This document shows, piece after piece, positions 43,588 through 52,608 of a stretch of DNA of 64,000 nucleotides. The number at the start of each line of letters is the position of its first letter. Positions within the stretch are counted from its first letter, which is position 1. The stretch comes from an uncultured Bacteroides sp. (GTDB taxonomy: Bacteria; Bacteroidota; Bacteroidia; Bacteroidales; Bacteroidaceae): assembly GCA_900551445.1 (NCBI GenBank), contig URWA01000001.1:131634-195633 (forward strand), given 5' to 3'. The notes below the pieces were generated by a model. That model was not told the DNA's origin. It was given only the letters and a program-made list of their open reading frames with translations, and searched no databases. Made by a program: the position numbers and the translations under genes.

Positions 43588-46152
43588 ATGAAAATGAATC
43601 ATTATGCAAAATGCGTGACAGCCGGAATCCTATGCACATTTATGTATAGCACTTTATCGGCACAAGAAACAGACTTCGACCTCTCTTCCCAACGTTCTGA
43701 AAAGCAGGATGTACTGGCTGTTCCAGGTAAAAAAATCGACCACAAAGGTCTGATTATCAACCCAACCCCTCACCAGATGAAACTGGATGCGAACAACACC
43801 TGCCCCATCACGCAAGGGATCCACCTGAAAGACAAGCAGCAGAAATTTGCAGCCAGTCTCGACTTTCTCACACAGAACAAAAAAGGAATCAAGCTCACCA
43901 TTGACTTCGGAGCGAAAGTTGCTGGAAAAGCAAACGTAAAGGAAGTCTCAGGAGCCTATTCTCTGGTGATTGGCAAAAAGGAAATCACCATCATCGGATA
44001 CGACGCACGTGGTGCATTCTATGGCATACAAACGTTGAAGCAACTGACAGAAAGCCCTGTTTCAGCACACGGGACACTGCCCTGCATGGAAATCAACGAT
44101 TATCCGGACCTGCCTAACCGGGGTGTGGTGGAAGGTTTCTATGGCACACCTTGGTCACACGAAGTCCGCCTGTCACTGATTGATTTTTATGGAAAGTTCA
44201 AGATGAACACCTATTTATACGGTCCTAAAGACGACCCTTATCACAGCTGTCCGAACTGGCGTCTGCCCTATCCGGAAAAAGAAGCACAACACATCAAGGA
44301 ACTGGTGGATGCCAGCAACCGGAATTACGTGGACTTCGTGTGGGCCATCCATCCGGGACAGGACATCAAATGGAATGAAGAAGATTATCATAACCTGCTC
44401 CAGAAATTCAACTGGATGTACGACTTGGGGGTACGGCATTTTGCCATTTTCTTCGACGACATTTCGGGCGAAGGTACCAACCCGCTGAAGCAAACGGAAC
44501 TGCTGAACCGACTGACTGAAGAATTTGTGAAAGTAAAAGGAGATGTGTCTCCGCTGACGGTCTGCCCGACCGACTATTCCAAACTTTGGGCCAACCCGAC
44601 CGAAAAAGGCAGCCTTGCCATTTACGGGAAAACACTGAATCCTGAAATAAAGGTATTCTGGACAGGCGATGTGGTGTGCAGTGACCTGACCCCTGAAACC
44701 CTCGACTTCATCAATTCCCGCATCAAACGTCCGGCTTACTATTGGTGGAACTATCCGGTGACTGACTACATCCGTAACTTCCTGCTCCAAGGACCGGTCT
44801 ATGGACTGGATACCAGCCTGACGGCCCAGGAGACCTGCGGTGTAATCAGCAATCCGATGGAACACGGTGAGGCCTCCAAACTGGCCTTGTATGGAGTGGC
44901 TGACTACGCTTGGAACATCGCCGGCTACAATGCCATTGACAACTGGGAACGGGGGCTGGCCGAACTGGTACCCGATGCCACAGATGCTTACCGCACTTTC
45001 GCCATTCATTCCAGTGATACTGAAAACGGATACCGGCGGGATGAATCCTGGGAAACTCGGACTTTCCGCATTGCCGACTGGAACGATGCAGCAGCCAACG
45101 CCTTGGAAGAAGAATTCAAGAAGGTAGAAAGCGTTCCTGCACGCATGGAAAACGGTTGCAAAAACAAGGCGTTGCTCAATGAACTCCGTCCTTGGCTGAC
45201 AGAGTTCGGTAAACTGGGCACACGCGGTAAACAAGCCATCGAACTGGCCCGTATTTACCGCTCCGGTCAGGACGATGCGCTTTTCTGGACGAAATACGTA
45301 CAAAACATCATGACACCGGAAGACCGGAAAAACTACGAAGCCCACAAGTCGGGCACACTGAAACTCCAGCCGTTCTATGAGCATGCGATGGACGACATGG
45401 CGCACGGGTATCTGAAGAAACTGTCGGGAAAAGTACCGACCGATTATAGAGGAATCGGCTCTTTCAGCAGTGCGCATACCGTACAGACCAAACTGATGTT
45501 CGACAATGATTCTACAACTTTCTATACTTCTGGAATTGCCCAGAAACCGAACGACTGGATTGGGGTAGACCTGCGCGACGTACGCGATGTGACGGAAATC
45601 TCCATCCTTCAGGGAAGAAATTCCAAAGACGATGTGGACTATTTCGACCATGCCGTAGTGGAATGTTCCGCAGATGGACAAAACTGGAAAGCCCTTACCG
45701 GCGAACTGAACCAGCAATACATCATCCACTGGCAGGGAAATCCGGAAAAGGCACGCTACATCCGCCTGAAACGACTGGATTCCAAACGCACCAACTATGC
45801 TTCTGTCCGCTCCTTCGATGTAAATCCGCTCCGTCCGGACAACCTTGGCTTTACACTTGAAGCAGATACACTGAGTAAAGCGGTCTATGCTTTCGACAAC
45901 AACCTGGCCACTTCTTACCAGAGCACAAAAGCGATTGCTTTCGAAGTAGACAAGGATGTCAAGGCCTACACCTTACTGATGAACCAGTTGTCTGCCCCGA
46001 TAAAATGCGTGCAGCTGGACAAAAAAGGCAAGATACTGTCTGAAACCATGATTGAAACTCCTTATGCAAGAATCGAATTGGCCGACAAGAATGTCTGGCA
46101 GATTCGTCTGGAAGGAAAGGTGGAAATCTTTGAAATTGTGCCGATAAAATGA
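43588..46152 (+). CDS. Beta-N-acetylglucosaminidase, GH84 (hyaluronidase/O-GlcNAcase type)
   Basis: An 854-residue secreted enzyme. A signal peptide (CVTAGILCTFMYSTLSAQ) precedes a GH20b-like domain (about 55-165) and the GH84 barrel (about 175-480) with GVVEGFYGTPWS and the catalytic pair Asp290-Asp291 in FAIFFDDISGEG. The middle is helical, and a F5/8-type C (CBM32-like) domain (about 640-770) follows. Substrate-assisted cleavage of beta-linked GlcNAc is expected. It is convergent with susD and its transcript ends at a hairpin at 46209-46259. Confidence 0.93.
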   Translation: MKMNHYAKCVTAGILCTFMYSTLSAQETDFDLSSQRSEKQDVLAVPGKKIDHKGLIINPTPHQMKLDANNTCPITQGIHLKDKQQKFAASLDFLTQNKKGIKLTIDFGAKVAGKANVKEVSGAYSLVIGKKEITIIGYDARGAFYGIQTLKQLTESPVSAHGTLPCMEINDYPDLPNRGVVEGFYGTPWSHEVRLSLIDFYGKFKMNTYLYGPKDDPYHSCPNWRLPYPEKEAQHIKELVDASNRNYVDFVWAIHPGQDIKWNEEDYHNLLQKFNWMYDLGVRHFAIFFDDISGEGTNPLKQTELLNRLTEEFVKVKGDVSPLTVCPTDYSKLWANPTEKGSLAIYGKTLNPEIKVFWTGDVVCSDLTPETLDFINSRIKRPAYYWWNYPVTDYIRNFLLQGPVYGLDTSLTAQETCGVISNPMEHGEASKLALYGVADYAWNIAGYNAIDNWERGLAELVPDATDAYRTFAIHSSDTENGYRRDESWETRTFRIADWNDAAANALEEEFKKVESVPARMENGCKNKALLNELRPWLTEFGKLGTRGKQAIELARIYRSGQDDALFWTKYVQNIMTPEDRKNYEAHKSGTLKLQPFYEHAMDDMAHGYLKKLSGKVPTDYRGIGSFSSAHTVQTKLMFDNDSTTFYTSGIAQKPNDWIGVDLRDVRDVTEISILQGRNSKDDVDYFDHAVVECSADGQNWKALTGELNQQYIIHWQGNPEKARYIRLKRLDSKRTNYASVRSFDVNPLRPDNLGFTLEADTLSKAVYAFDNNLATSYQSTKAIAFEVDKDVKAYTLLMNQLSAPIKCVQLDKKGKILSETMIETPYARIELADKNVWQIRLEGKVEIFEIVPIK

Positions 46153-46208
46153 CACAACTTCAACAAATCATCCTTCCCCTTCACACTGCATAACAGATAA
46201 AAATGCAA

Positions 46209-46259
46209 AAAGCTGGCATACATGAATGATTGAGACATTTCATTCTGCATGCCAGCTTT
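46209..46259 (+). terminator. Terminator of the GH84 gene
   Basis: AAAGCTGGCAT and ATGCCAGCTTT form a stem around a loop of about 30 nt, followed by CTTTATT. Confidence 0.7.
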
Positions 46260-46296
46260 CTTTATTGTCCTGACTCAAAAGAATATATACCAGATA

Positions 46297-46335
46297 AAAA
46301 TGGGGCAACTCCTTTCGGAATTGTCCCATTTTCAT
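46297..46335 (-). terminator. Terminator of the susCD transcript
   Basis: On the minus strand AAAATGGGACAAT pairs with GTTGCCCCATTTTT, ending in T. It lies 19 nt past the susD stop. Confidence 0.75.
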
Positions 46336-46353
46336 CAAATCTTATTAGTTCAA

Positions 46354-48303
46354 TTACCAACCTGGATTCTGAGAGAGTTCAGGATTCAACAAAATTTCAT
46401 CGGTAGGAACTTGATACAAATAATATTTATCAAGCCATCCTTTTCCCTCGGCCACAGGGTCATTAAACAAGTACAGATATCCTTCAGTCATTGACCCGTC
46501 CAATCCATCAGATACACCAGTCGTAGAGTTATAAAGAGTCATGTTTTTAGAAACAGCATAATCCTTTGAAACCCAAATACCTTTTGCAGCACGATTCAAG
46601 AACCAAGGTGCCATACGCCACCGACGGATATCATAAAAGCCAAAACCTTCACCCATCAATTCCACGATACGTTCACGGCGAACTTCCCACAACAAAGCCG
46701 GTACTTGAACACCTGCCGTATTTCCTTCCGGATAATAATACGGACGATCCGGGTCAAAATTATCATTAATTTCGCTGACATTCATCGGATCAACACCGGC
46801 ACGTGCTCTCAATTTATTAATCGTTTCATTAGCGACTCCTTGATCAAAAGCACCCAATTCCGCCTTCGCTTCCGCATAATTCAGCAACACTTCCTCAATC
46901 TTAAAGATTGGTTTATCGGCTACATTCAAAGTTCCGTTATTAAAGTTTTCTTCCCAGCAGCAATATAATTTCCATACATAATAACCCGAACGGCAAGTAA
47001 CAAATGCACCTGTACCCAAATTCGGAATTTGCGGAACCAATGAAGCAGACCAGTTCTGTGCAGGTAAACGTTTCATTCCTACTCCCGGATTACTACAACT
47101 ATAATTGGCCCCCATTATATCAATATACTCACGGTCGGCAGGGTCAGAAGTATATCCCCAGGTAGCATTTGGATTCTCAGCCGGCTTATTGGCCCCACCA
47201 GCTTCTACTTTATAAGGAGGCATTACAGTGTGATACAAACGCGGGTCACGGTTCCGGAAAGTATTATACATCGTCTTATCTCCTGCATATCCCGACAAAG
47301 AATTGTGAATAGGCTTTCCATTCTTCATCAGATAAAGATCCACCGTGTTCTGACTCATCTCGACATCCTGGCTGGATGTGTGCTCCAAGTAACATCCACC
47401 CTGTACTGGATTGATATCTTTTACATACGACTTATATAAAATAATTCCCGGCACCTTGCCCAAGTCCTCAGTGGTCCACATCTCTCCATAGCCAGCTCCA
47501 GGTTGTCCGTCTGTACCATAATATAGCGTTGGATAAGCATCCATCAGCAACTTCGACACGCGCACACATTCGTTCAGGTACTTGTCAGCACCTTCCAGCC
47601 CATGATACTTACGCCATGTTCCTTCACGCAGGGTAAAGCGCGACAGAGCAGCGCGCACGCAATCACGGTCAATCGTATTCGAGCCATCCTGCGATTCAAA
47701 ATCACCGATGTGAGTTTCAGCCCACTGCAACCGAACCAAGACAGAATCTGCCACCTCTACACGAGGCATTCTCTTACCATAAATTTCAGGACTGTCTTCC
47801 GCATAGACTTTATTCACCCAAGGCACATCTCCGAACCGGTCTATCAATTCCATATACCAGAACGCATGGAAGAAGTTTCCAACCGCTCTCCAGTGATCCT
47901 TCTCGGCATCCGTCATATCCGCACCATCAATATGCGAAAACATAATATTAATTCGGCGGATATAGGAACTGAAATCCCATCCGTTACCAGAAGCGGTACT
48001 ACCTTTGGTTTGGTAAGCAAACTGATTAAATCCGCTAGGAGAGCGTCTGTTCAAATATCCGGCATCCACATCTCCCTCATATTGACCTCCACTACCCCAA
48101 CCGTTGCTCCGGGTAGAAGTACGAATCGTTGTATTCACAAACATCTCATAACAAGGCCACATGAAATTTTTGAAATTATCATAAGAATTAAAAGCATTTT
48201 CTTCGGTCAAGTCTGTTACGGGAGTTTTATCCAGGAAACTGTCATTACACCCTGCAAATGCAAGTCCCAGAAATGCCGTTATGCCTATAAATATTTTTTT
48301 CAT
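46354..48303 (-). CDS. SusD/RagB-family nutrient-binding lipoprotein
   Basis: A 649-residue surface lipoprotein. The signal MKKIFIGITAFLGLAFAGC gives lipidation at Cys19, followed by NDSFLDKTPVTDLTEENAF, typical SusD. The region RRERIVELMGEGFGFYDIRRWRMAP is the hallmark near the C-terminus. It binds glycan at the cell surface and caps SusC. An in-frame TTG three codons earlier is not used. It is 23 nt after susC. Confidence 0.95.
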   Translation of the reverse strand: MKKIFIGITAFLGLAFAGCNDSFLDKTPVTDLTEENAFNSYDNFKNFMWPCYEMFVNTTIRTSTRSNGWGSGGQYEGDVDAGYLNRRSPSGFNQFAYQTKGSTASGNGWDFSSYIRRINIMFSHIDGADMTDAEKDHWRAVGNFFHAFWYMELIDRFGDVPWVNKVYAEDSPEIYGKRMPRVEVADSVLVRLQWAETHIGDFESQDGSNTIDRDCVRAALSRFTLREGTWRKYHGLEGADKYLNECVRVSKLLMDAYPTLYYGTDGQPGAGYGEMWTTEDLGKVPGIILYKSYVKDINPVQGGCYLEHTSSQDVEMSQNTVDLYLMKNGKPIHNSLSGYAGDKTMYNTFRNRDPRLYHTVMPPYKVEAGGANKPAENPNATWGYTSDPADREYIDIMGANYSCSNPGVGMKRLPAQNWSASLVPQIPNLGTGAFVTCRSGYYVWKLYCCWEENFNNGTLNVADKPIFKIEEVLLNYAEAKAELGAFDQGVANETINKLRARAGVDPMNVSEINDNFDPDRPYYYPEGNTAGVQVPALLWEVRRERIVELMGEGFGFYDIRRWRMAPWFLNRAAKGIWVSKDYAVSKNMTLYNSTTGVSDGLDGSMTEGYLYLFNDPVAEGKGWLDKYYLYQVPTDEILLNPELSQNPGW

Positions 48304-48326
48304 AATACACAATTTTAATTAGATAT

Positions 48327-51300
48327 TTACAATGAAAGATTCAAGCCAAAAGATATTGTACGGAATGCCGGATAATTCCATGATAATGTTTCCGGGTCAA
48401 TACCTTTAGCCAAAGACGAAAATGTAGCCAGATTTTCCACACTGACAAAGGCTTTCAGCTGAGACAATGACATTTTCTTTATCCATGATTTAGGGAAAGA
48501 ATAAGAAAGAGTTACATTCTTGATGCGGAAATAAGAGGCATCAGACAAATATCTGTCAGAAGTTCGATAGTTCGAGCCTTGATTACCATAGCTTCCATAA
48601 ATACGAGGGAATTCGGCATCCGGATTCGCACAAGTATAATCACCGGCAGCTGCATCCACAGGTCTCCAGTAATTTTCCAATCCTTCATACAATGGAATAA
48701 ACTTGAAATCAGCATACATCGGGAAAGTCAATGTATTTGCCAGCCAGGCATCACGCTTTCCTGTTCCCTGCATAAATATACTCAAGTCGAAACCTTCATA
48801 ACTTACCCCTAAATTGATGCCATACAAATAACGAGGCAAACTATTTCCAATCACTTTACGGTCACCTGGATTTTCCAGTGTTCCATCACCAGAATAAATC
48901 AAATTTTCACCTTGATCATCATCACGCAAATTCTTAAACTTCACATCTCCCGGACGTGGATTGTATCCATTAATGGCTACCACTCCCTCTTTCAGTTTCC
49001 AAGTCTGAGTGCTTTCAAAATCATCTACGGTATAGAATCCGTCATATACGTATCCCCAAATCTCGCCTAACTGTTGTCCTTCATAATAACTGCTCAACAA
49101 TTTGGACTCATTGCTATCATACTTCGTAATCTCACTCTTCGAGTCAGAAAGATTAAATCCGATTCGATAGCCCACCTTACCAATCTGGTCACGCCAGTTC
49201 AAGTTCAATTCCCAACCACGTGTACGCATATCGGCTGTATTCTGATAAGGAGCAGCCGCACCCACTACGGCCGGCAATTGCATACCAGGAGCCAACATAC
49301 CTTTTGTGTCCTTCTGATACCACTCAAACAAACCAGACAAACGACTATTGAACAATGAGAAATCAAGCCCCACATTTGTCGTAGCCACTTTTTCCCAAGT
49401 AAAAGAAGAACTGACTAATGAAGGAATAGAAGTCACAGCCGTCACAGGGTTACCGTCTGATAACCAACCAGTGTACTTATTATTAATCGACATCGACGGG
49501 ATGAAAGCATATTCCACAATGTTCTGATTACCAATCATACCGTATGAGCCACGCAGTTTCAACATACCTAACCAATCCTGTGCAGACTCCATAAATCTTT
49601 CCTGAGCGATATTCCAACCAGCAGAAACAGACGGGAAGAAACCAAACCGAGAATCTTTCGGGAAACGGGAAGAACCGTCATAACGTCCGTTTACTTCCAG
49701 CAAATATCTGTCTTTATAGTTGTAGTTTACACGGAAGAAACCTCCACGAACCGCATATTCCGTATAATAATCTTTAGCTGACAAAGTCGATGTTCCACCT
49801 CCCAAAGAAGGAACCTCCACTACTGCCTGGCCATAAGAATATACATCCACTGTTTCCTGATAGCTGGATTCCTGATTGTATCCCATCATTACTTTAAAAT
49901 GATGGTCTTTTGCCAAATCAAAGCTATAAGTACCGTACAAATTTATTGCGTTATAATCTGTATATTGCTTATATTTACGCAAATAATCATTTGACGGATA
50001 CACATCTTTTCCACCCTGAATGGAAGTCATATTGGTCACTCCGGTATAATAGTGGTAATCGTATATATTTTTATCAAATGTATATTCAAACGCAATTTCC
50101 AATCCTTTCAAGGGTTTCAGGATAGACTTGAGGAATATACGCGGGTTATCATTGATATTCTTGTCCGTATTGGCAGCCAAAATCTGATTCCGAGGCGTAA
50201 AGAAAGGCAAATTATCGTCAGGACCTGTTCCATATCCTTCTGGCATCGTTCCCTCCGGATAATAAGAAACCAGACGCGTACTATAGATGCCACCAGCTGA
50301 AGACTGCGGAAGAGCATTTTTACTATGGGCATAACTTAAAGTTGCTTCCTGTGTAAACCACTTAGTGATATCTGCAGAAACAAAACTGCTCACATTCATT
50401 CGACGATAAGAATCCTTATTGGTAATCAATACTCCATCGCTATCTACCATTCCGGCCGACAAACGATAACGCAATCTTTCAGTACCTCCACTTACCGACA
50501 GGTTATGGGTCTGCTGGAAACTGGTTTCCAACATATTCTTCACCAAATCCTTCTCATTGAGGAAATACAAAGCGCTACCTTCCTTATATATTCCATCCCC
50601 TTTTATATCCAAAGAAGAAGGATCCTTATGATATTGTTCCAGCAATTCCAACCACCGGCTCACACTAGGAGCTCCTAATGACCAATATTGATCACCTTCC
50701 ACCTCCTGATAAGCACGTAAGTAGGTTTCCAAAGAGGTTTGCTTGGGAAGATTCATTGCACTGGAGAAAGCAAAATTATTATTGTAATTCAACTGGAAAC
50801 GGGTATTCCCTTTCGGACGCTTAGTGGTAACCAGAATCACACCTCCAGCTGCACGAGCTCCATAGATAGCTGACGAAGCTGCATCCTTCAATACCGTAAT
50901 CGACTCAATATCATCAGGATTCAGCATATCAATATCTCCTTCCACATTATCAATTAATACCAAAGGGGCTACGGCTGCTCCATACGAACCATCGCTATTT
51001 TGAATACCCAATGAATACGCACCACGAATCTGGAAACTCTTGCTTGAACCTACGGCGTTACCTCCACTATTGACCAGCAATCCTGGAACTGCGCCTTGCA
51101 AAGCATCCGCTGCTTTTGCCAAAGGTCTGTCGCCCAGCACCTCATCCATCTTAACCGTCGTTACCGCACCGGTCAGATTGGCTTTTTTCTGAGAACCAAA
51201 CCCTACTACTACCACTTCATCCAATGTCTGGGTATCTTCTTTTATAACCAGATCGAGAGCCTGGCCATTCCACTTTACTTGCTGAGAAACATACCCTACA

Positions 51301-51566
51301 AATGAAACCTCCAACACAGCTCCTTTTGTGACATGAGATAAGACAAACTTTCCGTCTAAATCTGTAATCACACCGTTAGTTGTACCTTTTACGACTACAG
51401 AAGCTCCAATGACAGGCTCTCCATTCACATCTTTCACAACACCTTGACAAACAGCATCCTGCTGTAAAATAGAAGTATTAAATCCAAGGCTTTCAGCATG
51501 CAATACTCCAACCGGTACAGTTGAAACCAGTAATAACATGCCAACTGGTTTTAAAATTTTAAACAT
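48327..51566 (-). CDS. SusC/RagA-family TonB-linked outer-membrane protein
   Basis: A 1079-residue transporter. The ATG at 51566 starts MFKILKPVGMLLLVSTVPVGVLHA, a signal peptide; the frame runs further upstream but no start there is as good. A carboxypeptidase-regulatory-like domain (VVKDVNGEPVIGASVVVKGT) is followed by the plug (DEVVVVGFGSQKKANLTGAV) and the 22-strand barrel. The end, TISFGLNLSL, is typical. It imports the oligosaccharide captured by SusD. Confidence 0.95.
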   Translation of the reverse strand: MFKILKPVGMLLLVSTVPVGVLHAESLGFNTSILQQDAVCQGVVKDVNGEPVIGASVVVKGTTNGVITDLDGKFVLSHVTKGAVLEVSFVGYVSQQVKWNGQALDLVIKEDTQTLDEVVVVGFGSQKKANLTGAVTTVKMDEVLGDRPLAKAADALQGAVPGLLVNSGGNAVGSSKSFQIRGAYSLGIQNSDGSYGAAVAPLVLIDNVEGDIDMLNPDDIESITVLKDAASSAIYGARAAGGVILVTTKRPKGNTRFQLNYNNNFAFSSAMNLPKQTSLETYLRAYQEVEGDQYWSLGAPSVSRWLELLEQYHKDPSSLDIKGDGIYKEGSALYFLNEKDLVKNMLETSFQQTHNLSVSGGTERLRYRLSAGMVDSDGVLITNKDSYRRMNVSSFVSADITKWFTQEATLSYAHSKNALPQSSAGGIYSTRLVSYYPEGTMPEGYGTGPDDNLPFFTPRNQILAANTDKNINDNPRIFLKSILKPLKGLEIAFEYTFDKNIYDYHYYTGVTNMTSIQGGKDVYPSNDYLRKYKQYTDYNAINLYGTYSFDLAKDHHFKVMMGYNQESSYQETVDVYSYGQAVVEVPSLGGGTSTLSAKDYYTEYAVRGGFFRVNYNYKDRYLLEVNGRYDGSSRFPKDSRFGFFPSVSAGWNIAQERFMESAQDWLGMLKLRGSYGMIGNQNIVEYAFIPSMSINNKYTGWLSDGNPVTAVTSIPSLVSSSFTWEKVATTNVGLDFSLFNSRLSGLFEWYQKDTKGMLAPGMQLPAVVGAAAPYQNTADMRTRGWELNLNWRDQIGKVGYRIGFNLSDSKSEITKYDSNESKLLSSYYEGQQLGEIWGYVYDGFYTVDDFESTQTWKLKEGVVAINGYNPRPGDVKFKNLRDDDQGENLIYSGDGTLENPGDRKVIGNSLPRYLYGINLGVSYEGFDLSIFMQGTGKRDAWLANTLTFPMYADFKFIPLYEGLENYWRPVDAAAGDYTCANPDAEFPRIYGSYGNQGSNYRTSDRYLSDASYFRIKNVTLSYSFPKSWIKKMSLSQLKAFVSVENLATFSSLAKGIDPETLSWNYPAFRTISFGLNLSL

Positions 51567-52036
51567 GTTCTTCGTTTTTAATGAACAATTAAGGTTAACT
51601 TTCACGAACTTTATCAAAGCAATCATGCAATAATAAAGAAATGTTTTTTATCGTCAACAAATATATATAATAATAGAATAAAATCAAAAGATAATTTAAA
51701 ATAATAATCAGAAACAACCTATTTCATATAAAATCAAAAAGATCTAAATACATTATATGTAAACAAACACCACATATAAAGATTTGAAACAATATAAATT
51801 ATAAATATCTGCCTCTATTATAAAAAGATTTAAGTGCCACGCCTATTGTCTACATGAACCTTTTACAATGCCTTTTAGGCAGTCAAAACAAGGCATCAAA
51901 AAAACGCCTTTACGTTTCAACCTAAACGCTTCGACGTTTCAAGTAAAACGTAAGGGCGTTTAAGGGAAAACGCAAAGGCGTTTTGAATCAAACGCAAGGA
52001 CATTTTAGTCGAAACGTCCTTGCGTTTTTTTATGCC
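51567..52036. other. 470-nt stretch between susC and the nitroreductase gene
   Basis: It holds the susC promoter (51658-51688), an AT-rich spacer and a six-unit palindrome array with outer inverted repeats (51890-52038). No regulatory gene of the usual kind for a polysaccharide utilisation locus is present. Confidence 0.75.
51658..51688 (-). promoter_or_regulatory. Promoter of susC
   Basis: On the minus strand TTTG (51685-51688), exactly 19 nt, TATATTTG (51658-51665). It implies a leader of about 85 nt before the ATG at 51566. Confidence 0.85.
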
Positions 52037-52038
52037 TT
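51890..52038. repeat. Six-unit AAACG-N6-CGTTT array, exact 22-bp period, inside an outer inverted repeat
   Basis: Units start at 51902, 51924, 51946, 51968, 51990 and 52012. Each is AAACG, a variable 6-nt core, CGTTT, then a variable 6-nt spacer. Cores in order: CCTTTA, CTTCGA, TAAGGG, CAAAGG, CAAGGA, TCCTTG. Only one of 60 arm bases departs (CATTT in unit 5). Outer arms AAGGCATCAAAAAAACGC (51890-51907) and GCGTTTTTTTATGCCTT (52022-52038) match over 17 bp with one extra base. The right arm overlaps the nitroreductase stop codon (52037-52039). Units 5 and 6 pair as a hairpin followed by T7. Function unknown. Confidence 0.9.
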
Positions 52039-52561
52039 ATTTTATCACCCGGAAATAGTCCGGTTTACGCAGTTTTGCCGGAGCAGGTTCTCCGTCGGGA
52101 TAGCCCAAGGAAAGGGCTCCGATACCCATCAGTCCTTCGGGAAGTCCCCATTCTTCCATCAGCTGCTTGCCTTCTTCCGTGGCAAACATCTCGCGTTCCC
52201 GGTGAATCCAGCAACTGCCCAATCCCAGTGCATGCGCTGCCAGCATCATGTTTTCCAGCACGCAACTTCCGTCCTGTACCGGATTGTTGGCCAGTGAAGG
52301 CGCAAAGACCAACACGTAGGTAGGTGCATCGTAATAGGGATTAGAGGTAACTCCCATGATTTCCGCATTCATCTTAGCCAGTTGGGCCAGTACTTCTTTC
52401 TTCTGTACGGCCACAATGTAGGGCGACTGCATGCCACGTGAAGTCGGTGCATAAGTACCCGCTTCGAGCACAGCCTTCAACTCTTCATCTGTAATCTGTT
52501 CCGGTTTATACTTACGGCAACTGCGCCGCGTTTCGATGACCTTCAAAAAATCTTTTTCCAT
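52037..52561 (-). CDS. Nitroreductase-family protein
   Basis: A 174-residue FMN-dependent oxidoreductase. The opening FLKVIETRRSCRKYKPEQIT is the family motif, with ASTYAPTSRGMQSP-like AGTYAPTSRGMQSPYIVAV for FMN. LGLGSCWIHRE and GIGALSLGYPDGEP complete the fold. The substrate is unknown. Its stop codon lies in the right arm of the palindrome array. Confidence 0.9.
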   Translation of the reverse strand: MEKDFLKVIETRRSCRKYKPEQITDEELKAVLEAGTYAPTSRGMQSPYIVAVQKKEVLAQLAKMNAEIMGVTSNPYYDAPTYVLVFAPSLANNPVQDGSCVLENMMLAAHALGLGSCWIHREREMFATEEGKQLMEEWGLPEGLMGIGALSLGYPDGEPAPAKLRKPDYFRVIK

Positions 52562-52608
52562 ATTGATACATTTATTGATGGTTACTTAATTCATTTCTCT
52601 ATACTGCT

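Noticed and set aside
44215..45729. 504-codon frame antisense to the GH84 gene
   Set aside because: It lies fully opposite a well-supported enzyme and has no recognisable domain; it is a mirror of the codon pattern of the true gene.
51902..52027. Array at 51.9 kb as a CRISPR array
   Set aside because: The repeats are short palindromes with variable cores and 6-nt spacers, and no cas gene is present.
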